Of a stretch of DNA of 64,000 nt, positions 35,198-44,718 are shown piece after piece (the first letter of the stretch is position 1; each line of letters starts with the position of its first letter). A program made the position numbers and the translations under genes. The DNA is from Marisediminitalea lipolytica (GTDB lineage: Bacteria > Pseudomonadota > Gammaproteobacteria > Enterobacterales > Alteromonadaceae). The stretch spans positions 186,001 to 250,000 of the forward strand of contig NZ_MJIC01000016.1 of assembly GCF_001758465.1 (NCBI RefSeq), given 5' to 3'. The notes under the pieces were generated by a model. The model made no database searches and was not told the origin of the DNA. It was given only the letters and a program-made list of their open reading frames with translations.

Positions 35198-37384
35198 ATG
35201 AAGTTATTCCGTGCAGGCCTGTTATTGTCCGTACTATGTTACGTTGTGCCAGCGTTTTCGCATACCATGCGCCATGTATCGACGGAAGAACACGCACTTT
35301 ATTCCAGTGGTTTTAATGTTGATGATCTGGTTAATGAGGGCGACACCCTCAGGGCAGAACGCCATATTCACGAACATTTGGACACCTTTGCGGCAAGTAA
35401 TGACCAACATGCCATGGCATCTGCTGCCCATGCGCTCGGCCATATTTCGCTGGTCAAAAATAACTATCCCCTGGCGCTTCGCCAATTTCAGAGTGCGCTG
35501 GATTACTTTAAAACGGTAGACGAGCCTCTCGGTATGGCCAATCTGTACACCGATATAGGCAGAACCTATCGGGTGATGGGCCTGTATCAGTCAGCGCTGG
35601 GCTATTTTAACCTGGCTAAAGACATCTATCATCAGCAAAACCGTAACCTGGGTATCGCTATTCAACAGTTAGAGGTAGGTATTTCCCTGCGTCAGCTGGG
35701 TCAGTTTGAAAGTGCGCTCAGTCAGCTCGAACGTGCATTACCATTACTCAGACAAGAGAATGACAATATCGCGGTGGCCACCGCGCTGATGAATATTGCC
35801 CGGGTGTATAACGATATCAATAAACACGATGAAGCGATGCTTTATTTACAGGATGCCGCTGCACTTATCAGTACGCTGGAGGTTAAATCTCTGCAAGCAG
35901 AGCTCGATTATAACCTTGGACAGCTCAATGTCGAAGCCGGTAACTATGCCGCTGCCCGTCATCATTTGGCACAAAGTCGACAACAATATTCAGCCCTTGA
36001 TGCTCAGTGTGATGTGGCAAAAACCAACACTTTGCTGGGCAACATTCTGATTAATGAAAAACAATTTTCCCAAGGCGTTTCGTTACTGGAGCCCATTTTG
36101 CAATCGGCAGTCCAAAACAACTGCACCACGTTGTTAACCGAAATTCATCTGATGCTGGCCCGGGCTTATCTGGGCAATGAAAACCTGCAACAAAGCAAAA
36201 ATCACATTGACCTTGGTCTGCAACAGGCCAGAGAGCGCGGCGAGTTGTATACTCAGGGGCGCTATGAAGGCATGAAAGTCAGGCTATTTGAGCAACAAGG
36301 CGATTTTGCTAATGCACTGGCCGCCCTTAAGCGTCAACAACAGTTAGAGAAGCAAAGCATCGACCAGCGCCGCTCCCTGGCGTTACTTTACCTGCAGTCG
36401 CAGCTTGACGTGGAACGCCAGGCACAGGCACTGGAGCTCACCAACAAAAATCAGGCCATTCAGTTGGCTCAGGCTGAGCAGCAGGAACTTCAGTTACGTA
36501 TGCTGTACGCTACCTTGTTTGCCATTACGTTACTGGTATTTTTAATCTGGAGCCGTTTTAATCACAGCCAGCGCGCCAGGTTTTTAAAACGGGAAGTCAG
36601 TCGCAGAACCCAGGAGCTTGAGTCAAAAAACCACGAGCTCGAAAATGCCTATCTTGCCCTTGAGAGGGCCAGTCTTATGGACCCCCTTACCGGCCTGTAT
36701 AACCGTCAGTATTTAAATAATCAGCTACCCCAGGAAATCAACCGGGCCCAGCGCGCCTATCTTATGCAGGCAGGCGCCGCCCTGGATAACAGTCCATCGG
36801 ATATGATTTGTTTTCTGCTGGATATCGATAATTTTAAAACCATTAACGATACCTACGGGCATCTGGCCGGCGACAACATTTTAATTGAGTTAGCCAAAGT
36901 CATGCGCTCGGTATTTCGCCCTTCTGATATGTTAATTCGCTGGGGTGGAGAAGAATTTTTAACCGTATGCCGCAATACCAATCGCCAGGAGGCAATTAGC
37001 CTGGCTGAGCGATTACGTCAGGGGATCGATCAGCACCTGTTTGCCCTCGACAATAAAAGAAACATCCATATCACCTGCTCTATTGGCTTTTGCGTGCTGC
37101 CTTTATATCCGAGTTCGCCCACCTTTCTGGACTGGAACGGTTACTTTGCCCTGTTAGATGATTGTCTTTATGCGGCAAAACGTTCCGGTAAAGACTGCTG
37201 GATTGGTTTAACCGGCGAGAAGCAGCATGCAGCTAAAAACACATTTAAAACGCCGCTGGAAAAAAAGCATCATCTGCCACCCACCCGGATCCAGACTTCG
37301 CTTAACAACATGTCATCAATTGACTGGGGAGACAGTGAAAAAGTTGAATCAGCTGTCACACCGGATGATGTAACAGCCACTTAA
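35198..37384 (+). CDS. TPR-sensor diguanylate cyclase (GGDEF)
   Basis: 728 residues. Signal peptide (1-21), periplasmic domain with about eight TPR-like helical repeats (about 45-400; for example GMANLYTDIGRTYRVMGLY), one membrane span at about 437-455, a short coiled coil, then a GGDEF domain (about 490-665). The catalytic motif is GGEEF at 583-587, with DIDNFKTINDTYGH upstream, so c-di-GMP synthesis is expected. The product-inhibition site RPSD (574-577) is exactly five residues before it. The C-terminal 60 residues are polar and without a domain. Periplasmic TPRs probably sense a protein or ligand. It stands alone on the plus strand, convergent with prsR. Confidence 0.92.
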   Translation: MKLFRAGLLLSVLCYVVPAFSHTMRHVSTEEHALYSSGFNVDDLVNEGDTLRAERHIHEHLDTFAASNDQHAMASAAHALGHISLVKNNYPLALRQFQSALDYFKTVDEPLGMANLYTDIGRTYRVMGLYQSALGYFNLAKDIYHQQNRNLGIAIQQLEVGISLRQLGQFESALSQLERALPLLRQENDNIAVATALMNIARVYNDINKHDEAMLYLQDAAALISTLEVKSLQAELDYNLGQLNVEAGNYAAARHHLAQSRQQYSALDAQCDVAKTNTLLGNILINEKQFSQGVSLLEPILQSAVQNNCTTLLTEIHLMLARAYLGNENLQQSKNHIDLGLQQARERGELYTQGRYEGMKVRLFEQQGDFANALAALKRQQQLEKQSIDQRRSLALLYLQSQLDVERQAQALELTNKNQAIQLAQAEQQELQLRMLYATLFAITLLVFLIWSRFNHSQRARFLKREVSRRTQELESKNHELENAYLALERASLMDPLTGLYNRQYLNNQLPQEINRAQRAYLMQAGAALDNSPSDMICFLLDIDNFKTINDTYGHLAGDNILIELAKVMRSVFRPSDMLIRWGGEEFLTVCRNTNRQEAISLAERLRQGIDQHLFALDNKRNIHITCSIGFCVLPLYPSSPTFLDWNGYFALLDDCLYAAKRSGKDCWIGLTGEKQHAAKNTFKTPLEKKHHLPPTRIQTSLNNMSSIDWGDSEKVESAVTPDDVTAT

Positions 37385-37400
37385 ACCAGAGCAGGAAAAA

Positions 37401-38762
37401 CTACACGCCGGTTTTTAAATCTTCCAGGTGATATTTATCTATCAGCGAGTACAGCGTAGGCCGGGTTACGCCCAACAGCTCGGCCGTTTTTGACATATTT
37501 TTATCGGCTCGCTGATACGCCTTCCGGATCGCCTTACTTTCGGCCTGTTCCCGCACTTCGCGCAAATTCAGGTTCTCGCCGTCAAAGTCTTCTGAGGGTT
37601 CAATTAAACCTAAATCATCCGCCTGGATCACTGTACCCTCGGCCATGATCACCGCTGACTTTAGCTTGTTTTGCAGTTCACGAATGTTACCCGGCCAGCG
37701 ATGAGCAAGCATGGCTTTTATCGCACCATCGCTAAAGCTTTTAGCCTTGGCATTAAAATCTTCGCGATACTGGTTAAGGAACGTGCGTGCCAGCAAAATG
37801 ATATCCTGCTCGCGCTCCCGTAAGGGCGGAATATTGATAGGGATCTCACCAATCCGGTAGAACAAATCCTCCCGGAACGTTTCTTCACCCACCATGGCCT
37901 GAATATCCCGGTGCGTCGCACATATCACCCGAATATCTACCGGGATCTCGTTTCTGCCCCCTACCCGCTCAATCACCCGTTCCTGCAGAAAACGTAACAT
38001 TTTCGCCTGTAAACCAATGGGCATATCGCCAATTTCGTCCAAAAACAACGTACCGCCCTGGGCAGTTTCAATCTTGCCCACGGTGGTTTTATTGGCACCG
38101 GTAAAGGCGCCTTTTTCATAACCGAACAGTTCACTTTCCAGCAGGTTTTCCGGAATCGATGCACAGTTGATAGCCACAAAAGGCTGATCTTTACGCGGGC
38201 TGTGTTCGTGGATAGTCCTTGCAAATACCTCTTTACCGGTACCACTTTCTCCCAGCAGTAAGGTACTGATGTCCGTACCAGCAATTTTTTCGGCCTTGCG
38301 CATTACCGTCTGGATCGCGTCGCTGTTACCGATGATCCGTCCCATTGCCGGGCGGGTTTTCGCCAGAATACGGTTTTCATCTTCCAGTTTTGCCAGGTTA
38401 AGCGCCCGGTTGATCAACAGCTTAATCGTGTCGGAATCAATGGGTTTCTGATAGAAGTCGTAAGCCCCCAGATCAATGGCTTTGAGAGCATTTTCCTTGT
38501 CGTTGTTGCCGGTGACAACAATGACTTTGGTGTTTGGCGCTAACGCCAGGATTTCTTCTAATGCCTGCAACCCTTCTGACGCATTGGCCGGGTCCGGGGG
38601 CAAGCCAAGATCAAGCGTAACAACCTTGGGTTCAAAGCGTCTTAGCTGAGCGATGGCTGACGGGCGATCATCAGCAAAAACTACATTAAAATCCGTCAGG
38701 CTCCATTTTAACTGCTTTTGGATCCCCAGGTCGTCATCAACTACCAGAATGGTGTCACTCAT
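37401..38762 (-). CDS. prsR: PrsR-type sigma-54 response regulator
   Basis: 453-residue NtrC-family activator. Receiver domain (1-125) with phosphorylatable D51 and lysine in YQKPID; AAA+ domain with Walker A GESGTGKE and the sigma-54 contact loop GAFTGA; and a C-terminal Fis-type helix-turn-helix (NMSKTAELLGVTRPTLYSL). Its partner kinase PrsK is encoded 34 bases upstream on the same strand. In other bacteria PrsK/PrsR control PEP-CTERM proteins and exopolysaccharide genes through sigma-54 promoters. No exosortase, PEP-CTERM protein or polysaccharide gene is in this window. Confidence 0.9.
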   Translation of the reverse strand: MSDTILVVDDDLGIQKQLKWSLTDFNVVFADDRPSAIAQLRRFEPKVVTLDLGLPPDPANASEGLQALEEILALAPNTKVIVVTGNNDKENALKAIDLGAYDFYQKPIDSDTIKLLINRALNLAKLEDENRILAKTRPAMGRIIGNSDAIQTVMRKAEKIAGTDISTLLLGESGTGKEVFARTIHEHSPRKDQPFVAINCASIPENLLESELFGYEKGAFTGANKTTVGKIETAQGGTLFLDEIGDMPIGLQAKMLRFLQERVIERVGGRNEIPVDIRVICATHRDIQAMVGEETFREDLFYRIGEIPINIPPLREREQDIILLARTFLNQYREDFNAKAKSFSDGAIKAMLAHRWPGNIRELQNKLKSAVIMAEGTVIQADDLGLIEPSEDFDGENLNLREVREQAESKAIRKAYQRADKNMSKTAELLGVTRPTLYSLIDKYHLEDLKTGV

Positions 38763-38796
38763 ATTCTATTTCCGTTTTTATTTTCTTTCGACGACA

Positions 38797-40821
38797 TCAC
38801 TCAACAGGAAAGCCCAGAGTAAAGCAGGTTCCAACACCCGGCTGACTTTGCACCTGCAGATATCCGCCAATCGATTCCATATAGGTTTTTGCATCGTACG
38901 CCCCTATGCCCATGCCCGCGTTACCTTTGGTGGTATCGAAGGGTTTGAACAACCGATGCTTGATAAATTCTTCGTCCATGCCTGTGCCATTGTCTTCAAT
39001 AAACACAAGCTGATGACCATGCTGAGCATCCAGTACCAGCGTCACTTCAATTTCACCGTCATCAGCACACGCCTGTTGCGCGTTACTAAGAAGATGATAC
39101 ATCACATTCGCAAACTTATCCTGGTCAACCACTACACTGGTTTCGTCCTTCACCACCATTTGGGGGATCGGCAATAACGACTGACAGCGTTTTTCGATGA
39201 CCTGTTCAATTAATGCAGACAACGTATGCGTGGCATTTGCCCCTTTCTCTTCCACCTGCTTCTCGGTGAGCTGGCGTAACATCCTGTCCATACGTGCTTT
39301 GGTATGATGCAGTGTTTCAAAGGTATCTTCAATAAATTCAGGATTTGCTTTGTGCTGTTCAGCATTACACAAGATCAGGTCGATCTGTGCCAGTACATTT
39401 TTCAGATCATGCAAAACAAAGGCTGCCATTCGGTTGAACGCCGCAAACTGGGCATTTTCAGCGAGGGATTGGGCGGCTTCATGTAAATAGATAAAATTGG
39501 CAATCTGGTTGGTCACCGCATTTAAATAATCCCGCACCTCCCAGTTAAGTGCCACCTTGGGGCGATCAACCGCACACAACAGGGCCAGCCCCCACATATT
39601 GTCGTGACGGATAAAAGGAATTATCAGCTGTAAGGTGGTGTCAGCTATTAACGCATTAGGCAAATTCAGCCCTTCGTAAACATAAGGCTTGGTGCGATAT
39701 TCATCGAGGTCGATAAGCCAGCCGGTCCTTTCACAATATTCCCACAGCGGTTTTAACGTTGCTTCCACTTCATCCAGGGAGCCAAAATGATCGCTGCTGA
39801 CCACATGAAAACCCGGCCCCTGTTTCTTCACCAATGCACCGCTGTCGTAATTAATAGCGCCCATTACCCCTTCCAGCGCAACATTATAAACACTGGGTAG
39901 TGACTGATCATTGGAAGAAAGAATGTTGGTTAACTTGACCCATTCCGCCCGGTAATCAAACTGATTGGCAAAAAAGTGTTTGGTAATAAATACCTTAATC
40001 CGGGTACGAAAGTTATTCGACATAAACACCGTAGCCAGCACCACCAGTGATAAGGCTACCAGAATAATCTGCACCGTTGAGCCCCAGCTCCATCCCAGGT
40101 AGCTGATGACGTACCCCATTGCTGCCATGATAAATAAATACACCCCTGCCACCAGCAGCAGCGAACTGTGCAGCACCACATCGCGGGAGATAAAAATACT
40201 CACCCCCCAGTGCTTGATGCGCCGGGTTGCGATGACCAGAAACGGTAGCATCAGCAGATAGAAATAGCCCCGGGCCGCAATAAATCCGGGCTCAATATTC
40301 GCTACCATTGTCGCGTTGGCGTAGGATACAAATTCAAACAGGTTGGTGGCACCAAGGTACAACGCCAGAGGCTTGTACGCCCATTGGTCTTTACCTACCT
40401 GGCGGTACAACACTTCCAGCAGAATAAGTCCTTCCAGGGCTATCAGCGTTTGCAGTAAAAAATGCCAGGTAATATCGACATGAATAAACCAGGGGGTCAC
40501 CAGCGCAATTGCCGGCACAATAAGAGCAAACACGGTGGCGGGCTGGCGTAAAACCTGCCAGAGATTGGCAAAGTCATTTTTCAGGCAACTGGCGATAAAC
40601 AGTAACCAGACACCTTGTTTGATGGTGTCTGCCTGCAATAAGTGAAACACGCTGAGCGGACCACTCAGGTAGGAAACAAAGCTTAACGACCACAACAGTG
40701 TTACCAGTGTTGCCAGGCTAAGCATGTACTTGGCCAGGCCGGGTTTACGAACCGTAAACAGCAGCAGCAACAACATCAGGTAACCCATACTATTCAGGCC
40801 ATAGCCTATATCTGCAATCAT
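38797..40821 (-). CDS. prsK: PrsK-type membrane histidine kinase
   Basis: 674 residues. The N-terminal 280 residues contain about nine hydrophobic spans with no large periplasmic domain; a GAF-like domain follows (about 300-450); then a dimerisation region with the phosphoacceptor histidine in AAFVLHDLKNVLAQ; and an ATPase domain with N box (MYHLLSNAQQA), G1 (EDNGTGMDEEF) and G2 (GNAGMGIGAY). This layout and the HDLKN motif match the PEP-CTERM-associated kinase PrsK. It is transcribed with prsR. The signal sensed is unknown. Confidence 0.9.
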   Translation of the reverse strand: MIADIGYGLNSMGYLMLLLLLFTVRKPGLAKYMLSLATLVTLLWSLSFVSYLSGPLSVFHLLQADTIKQGVWLLFIASCLKNDFANLWQVLRQPATVFALIVPAIALVTPWFIHVDITWHFLLQTLIALEGLILLEVLYRQVGKDQWAYKPLALYLGATNLFEFVSYANATMVANIEPGFIAARGYFYLLMLPFLVIATRRIKHWGVSIFISRDVVLHSSLLLVAGVYLFIMAAMGYVISYLGWSWGSTVQIILVALSLVVLATVFMSNNFRTRIKVFITKHFFANQFDYRAEWVKLTNILSSNDQSLPSVYNVALEGVMGAINYDSGALVKKQGPGFHVVSSDHFGSLDEVEATLKPLWEYCERTGWLIDLDEYRTKPYVYEGLNLPNALIADTTLQLIIPFIRHDNMWGLALLCAVDRPKVALNWEVRDYLNAVTNQIANFIYLHEAAQSLAENAQFAAFNRMAAFVLHDLKNVLAQIDLILCNAEQHKANPEFIEDTFETLHHTKARMDRMLRQLTEKQVEEKGANATHTLSALIEQVIEKRCQSLLPIPQMVVKDETSVVVDQDKFANVMYHLLSNAQQACADDGEIEVTLVLDAQHGHQLVFIEDNGTGMDEEFIKHRLFKPFDTTKGNAGMGIGAYDAKTYMESIGGYLQVQSQPGVGTCFTLGFPVE

Positions 40822-40856
40822 TTGTTGTCCTACGGTTTGATGCCAAGCATGTAACA

Positions 40857-40883
40857 GGCGCGACGACCAGACAGCGTCGCGCC
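40857..40883. repeat. Strong GC-rich inverted repeat
   Basis: GGCGCGACG (40857-40865) and CGTCGCGCC (40875-40883) form a perfect nine-base stem with a nine-base loop, between the FabH-like gene and prsK. There is no following T run on either strand, so it may be a processing or attenuation hairpin rather than an intrinsic terminator. Confidence 0.6.
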
Positions 40884-40948
40884 GGGCGGGAAATTAACCC
40901 CCTATAAAGTATGGGTATTTTCTATCACAAACTGACTGTTGCTGCCAG

Positions 40949-42073
40949 TTACCTTTTACGGATCACCAGACTCCCGATAGAGTAGCCGGCACCAAATGAA
41001 CAGATCACGCCAACATCCTGACTGGCCAGATCCCGGTGGTGCAACGCGAACGCAATAATTGAACCGGCCGATGCTGTATTAGCGTATTCATCCAGCACAA
41101 TTGGGGCTTCTTCAGCGTTAGCATCCCGCCCCAGTAATTTCTTACAAATCAGGGTGTTCATATTAATATTGGCCTGATGTAACCACCAGCGACTGACCTG
41201 CTCTGCAGCGATGTCATGCTGGGCAAGATGGGCGGTAATGTGCTCAGCAGCCATTGGACAAACTTCTTTAAACACCTTGCGGCCAGCCTGATGAAACAAC
41301 TTATCCGGGCCAAAGGGATCGGTGTCATTAGCGCGACTGATATAACCAAAGTTTGAACGAATATTGTTGGAGAAAACCGTTTGAGCTTTGGTACTTAAAA
41401 TATCAAAGGCGGTATCGGTATTCACCGTCGCGGCACTTTCCAGCACCGTAGCCGTTGCCACATCACCAAAAATAAAGTGACTGTCGCGATCGGTATAATT
41501 CACCTGAGGGGACACCAGTTCAGGATTTATCACCAGCACGCATCTGGCGTTGCCAGAGGCGATCATTTCCCACGCCCGGTGCATACCAAAAGTCGCGGCG
41601 GAACACGCCACCAGCATATCAAAGCCAAATCCCTCAATTTCCAGTGCCTGCTGAACCTCTATGGCGATCGCCGGGTAAGAGCGTTGGGTATAAGCACAAG
41701 AGACGATCACCGCATCAATATCGGCGGCAGTCTTATTGGCGTCCGCCATGGCCAGCCGGGCGGCTTCAATAGCGATTTCGGCCTGATTAGACAGCTCCTC
41801 CTCGCCGCGCTCAGGTATAACAGGGCGCATGCGCTCAATATCCAGCGCCCCTTCCTTACGATAGATATAGCGGCTTTTGATGCCTGAGGCCTTTTCGATA
41901 AATTCAGCGCTGGAAAACGGTTTGGCGGTTAATGTTCCGGCGTCTATTTCACTTTGATGTTGTTGATTGTAGGCCGTAGCCCACGCGTTGTAGCTGTCGA
42001 CCAGCTCCTGATTGGTAATTTTATTAGGTGGTGTCCATAGGCCGACACCACTTAGTACAACATTTGCATTCAT
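40949..42073 (-). CDS. 3-oxoacyl-ACP synthase III (FabH-like)
   Basis: 374-residue thiolase-fold condensing enzyme. The catalytic triad is visible: Cys in VACSAATFGM, His in WWLHQANINM and Asn in YANTASAGS. Against classical FabH (about 320 residues) it is longer, with an insertion around residues 25-75 (NAWATAYNQQHQ). It is not next to fab genes: it stands between the Prs kinase and the chemosensory operon, so it is more likely to serve a special acyl chain or secondary metabolite than housekeeping fatty acid synthesis. That is inference. Cytoplasmic. Confidence 0.85.
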   Translation of the reverse strand: MNANVVLSGVGLWTPPNKITNQELVDSYNAWATAYNQQHQSEIDAGTLTAKPFSSAEFIEKASGIKSRYIYRKEGALDIERMRPVIPERGEEELSNQAEIAIEAARLAMADANKTAADIDAVIVSCAYTQRSYPAIAIEVQQALEIEGFGFDMLVACSAATFGMHRAWEMIASGNARCVLVINPELVSPQVNYTDRDSHFIFGDVATATVLESAATVNTDTAFDILSTKAQTVFSNNIRSNFGYISRANDTDPFGPDKLFHQAGRKVFKEVCPMAAEHITAHLAQHDIAAEQVSRWWLHQANINMNTLICKKLLGRDANAEEAPIVLDEYANTASAGSIIAFALHHRDLASQDVGVICSFGAGYSIGSLVIRKR

Positions 42074-42226
42074 GGTTAGCTATTCTCTTTTTCAATTAAC
42101 CTGTGCTCCCCGGCAACGGAATGGCAAACAGGTCTGATGAGTTTAGCTAAGCTTATACCTTTGTCGGACAAATGTCATTGACCTGAATGGCTTTCCATAA
42201 CCAGCACCGGCCAAATTGCCTTGCTT

Positions 42227-43273
42227 TTATAAACGAGACCCCGCGCCAATCCGAACAAATTCGTCAATCAGCCTGGCGGACATCTTCTCCAGACTAACAA
42301 CATGATCAGCAGCCCCCAAATCGATCGCCGCTTTGGGCATTCCAAATACCACACAGCTGTCTTTATCCTGACAAAAGGTTGATGCCCCCTCCTGCTTTAA
42401 CTTCAGCATGCCAGCCGCACCATCTTTGCCCATTCCGGTAAGCAGCGTAGCCACCACGTTACTGCCTGCTGCACTGGCCAGGGAATCGAATAACTTGTCC
42501 ACTGACGGTTTATGCCCGGTTACCCGCATGCCATCGTCCAGAACAATGCGATAGTCGGCACCACTGCGTTCTACCACCATATGTTTATCACCGGGGGCCA
42601 GATAGGCATAGCCCGGTAGCAATCGTTCTCCTCCTTTGGCTTCCCTAACCTGCATGGCACAGCAGCTATCCAGACGCTTGGCAAAAGTGGAGGTATAGCC
42701 CGGTGGCATATGCTGAGTAATCACCGTTGCCGGTGCATTTCCCGGCAGACCGCTCAGTACATGTTTAATGGCTTCGGTGCCGCCGGTGGACGCGCCAATT
42801 GCCAGGATTTTTTCGGTACCAGAAAACTGTACTTTAGCCGTTGAGGTTAGGGGCAGCTTACGCGGTTTACGCACGTAAGCTTTGGCCACTGTCTGGATTT
42901 TACTCACGATTAACTCGCTGTAATCTTTTATCCCCTGGGCCACGCCCAGTTTGGGCTTGGGAATAAAATCAATGGCCCCCAGTTCCAGTGATCGAAAAGT
43001 CGCATCGGCGCCTTGCTGAGTCAGAGTCGAAATCATCAGCACCGGGATCGGTTTAGCCTGCATCAGGACTTCCAAAAACCGAAGGCCATTAACCTTGGGC
43101 ATTTCGATGTCCAGAGTAATCACGTCCGGCTCATATTCGAGTACCATTTTCTTTGCCACGTAGGCATCCGGCGCAGCCCCCACCAGTCGTAAACCCGGAG
43201 CCGAATCAATAATTTGCGACAGTAACTGTCGAATCAAAGCGGAATCATCAACCACTAAAACTTTTATGGTCAT
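42227..43273 (-). CDS. cheB: Chemotaxis protein-glutamate methylesterase CheB
   Basis: Removes methyl groups from receptors for adaptation. 348 residues from ATG 43273 (GAGG seven bases upstream); an in-frame upstream start at 43318 would overlap cheD and adds residues unlike CheB. Receiver domain with phosphorylatable D55 in TLDIEMPKV; catalytic domain with the serine in GASTGGTEA, histidine in QHMPPGYT and aspartate in GMGKDGA. Last gene of the chemosensory operon. Confidence 0.96.
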   Translation of the reverse strand: MTIKVLVVDDSALIRQLLSQIIDSAPGLRLVGAAPDAYVAKKMVLEYEPDVITLDIEMPKVNGLRFLEVLMQAKPIPVLMISTLTQQGADATFRSLELGAIDFIPKPKLGVAQGIKDYSELIVSKIQTVAKAYVRKPRKLPLTSTAKVQFSGTEKILAIGASTGGTEAIKHVLSGLPGNAPATVITQHMPPGYTSTFAKRLDSCCAMQVREAKGGERLLPGYAYLAPGDKHMVVERSGADYRIVLDDGMRVTGHKPSVDKLFDSLASAAGSNVVATLLTGMGKDGAAGMLKLKQEGASTFCQDKDSCVVFGMPKAAIDLGAADHVVSLEKMSARLIDEFVRIGAGSRL

Positions 43274-43290
43274 AAACAACCTCTGTGTAA

Positions 43291-43884
43291 CTAACCTACT
43301 ACACGACGGGAAAGACAAGAACGATGCTGCTTTTCCCGGTCAATGATAGTCGTGTTGTTTAACCGGCGAATACGTTTCATGCAAACTTCGCCGGATTGGG
43401 GTAAAAAATACACTTTCCTTGCATAATCCTGATATAAATCCCGCGCGACTATCGGGATATGGTGGGTTTCCATAAACTGCTCGATAAACCTGGCATTCTG
43501 AGACCCCACATCACACTGCTCAAAACCATCCAGCACCTTGCCACCGCCAAAAACTTTTGCTTCGTAATGGGCCGGATTCGCCCCCATGTTGTACATGGTT
43601 TCCAGTAAAGTCTGCATGGCATAAACACCATACTTGGTAAAGGTTTTGACGGTGTGTTGATCATCCCTGATCACTGCAGGCAGCATAAAGTGGTTCATTC
43701 CACCTATGCCGCTTTTGGTGTCCCTGACACAAGCGGCCACACAAGATCCCAAAGTAGTCACCAGCATTGTCTCTCCGGTGGTTACGTAATATTGCCCGGG
43801 TAACAGCTTAACTGCGGCACGTTGAAAATAGGGGTCAAAATAGGGTACTGGCACCTCATAAAGTTTCTGCGCTTCATTCGCCAT
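43291..43884 (-). CDS. cheD: Chemoreceptor glutamine deamidase CheD
   Basis: 197 residues. Converts receptor glutamines to glutamates. Catalytic Cys and His are in TLGSCVAACV and GGMNHFMLP; FGGG (AKVFGGGKVL) is also typical. CheD normally partners CheC, but no cheC is visible; here it sits between cheR (11-base overlap) and cheB, a common arrangement in gammaproteobacteria. Confidence 0.94.
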   Translation of the reverse strand: MANEAQKLYEVPVPYFDPYFQRAAVKLLPGQYYVTTGETMLVTTLGSCVAACVRDTKSGIGGMNHFMLPAVIRDDQHTVKTFTKYGVYAMQTLLETMYNMGANPAHYEAKVFGGGKVLDGFEQCDVGSQNARFIEQFMETHHIPIVARDLYQDYARKVYFLPQSGEVCMKRIRRLNNTTIIDREKQHRSCLSRRVVG

Positions 43885-44716
43885 TTGCTGCTTTAACCGG
43901 TCGATACAACGTTTTACCGATGGGGGTTACCAGATGACTTTGATGATTAAAGTTTTCTGAATGACCCGCTACGTACAAACCATCCGGTTTCAGCAGTCTG
44001 ACCATCCGTGCCAATACTTTTAACTGCGTTTCTTTATCAAAGTAAATCATTACGTTACGGCAAAAAACAATATCGACAGGTTGGTTAAAACCCCAGTCTG
44101 CCTGGTGCAGGTTGAGCTGGCGAAACTGCACCATATCGCGTAGCTCTTTAACTACCCGAACCTTGTCAGAATTGGCGCCACGCCCCCGATGGAAAAACTG
44201 TTGACGACGAACATGAGAGATCCGTTCAATGCTTTTCAAAGGGTAAACACCCTCTCTTGCGGTTGCCAGCACATTACTGTCAATATCTGAGGCAATAATT
44301 TTCACCGGGGTTCTGAACGAACCAAAAGCTTCTGCTACAACCATGGCAATGGAGTAAGGCTCCTCACCGGTACTGCTCGCTGCACACCAGATAGTGGTGG
44401 TTTGCGGATGCGCTTGCAGATAGTCTGCCAGCGCATCAAAGTGATGAGGTTCACGGAAAAAAGAGGTCAGGTTGGTTGTTAAGGCATTGATAAACTGCTC
44501 TTGTTCCGCTTTGGATGATTCGACATAGTCGAGGTATTCTGCGAAGCTCGACAGGCCAAGCGCACGAATACGCTTTGCCAGTCGACTGTATACTAATCCG
44601 TCCTTAGCTTCGGTCAGCCTGATGCCGGCTTTTTGCATCAGGCTAGCGCGGACCTTATCGAAATCCGCACGTTTAAAAACAAACTCCCGTTCGTTTTGTA
44701 TGGCCACCGCGCCCAT
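43874..44716 (-). CDS. cheR: Chemotaxis methyltransferase CheR
   Basis: SAM-dependent methyltransferase acting on receptor glutamates. 280 residues from ATG 44716, two bases after the receptor stop codon and ten bases from a GGGAG ribosome site; an earlier frame start at 44734 is less likely. The N-terminal helical domain (FDKVRASLMQKAGIRL) is followed by the SAM site (WCAASSTGEEPYSIAM) and DIVFCRNVMIYF. The upstream receptor ends in a pentapeptide of the CheR-docking type. Confidence 0.95.
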   Translation of the reverse strand: MGAVAIQNEREFVFKRADFDKVRASLMQKAGIRLTEAKDGLVYSRLAKRIRALGLSSFAEYLDYVESSKAEQEQFINALTTNLTSFFREPHHFDALADYLQAHPQTTTIWCAASSTGEEPYSIAMVVAEAFGSFRTPVKIIASDIDSNVLATAREGVYPLKSIERISHVRRQQFFHRGRGANSDKVRVVKELRDMVQFRQLNLHQADWGFNQPVDIVFCRNVMIYFDKETQLKVLARMVRLLKPDGLYVAGHSENFNHQSHLVTPIGKTLYRPVKAANGE

Positions 44717-44718
44717 AC

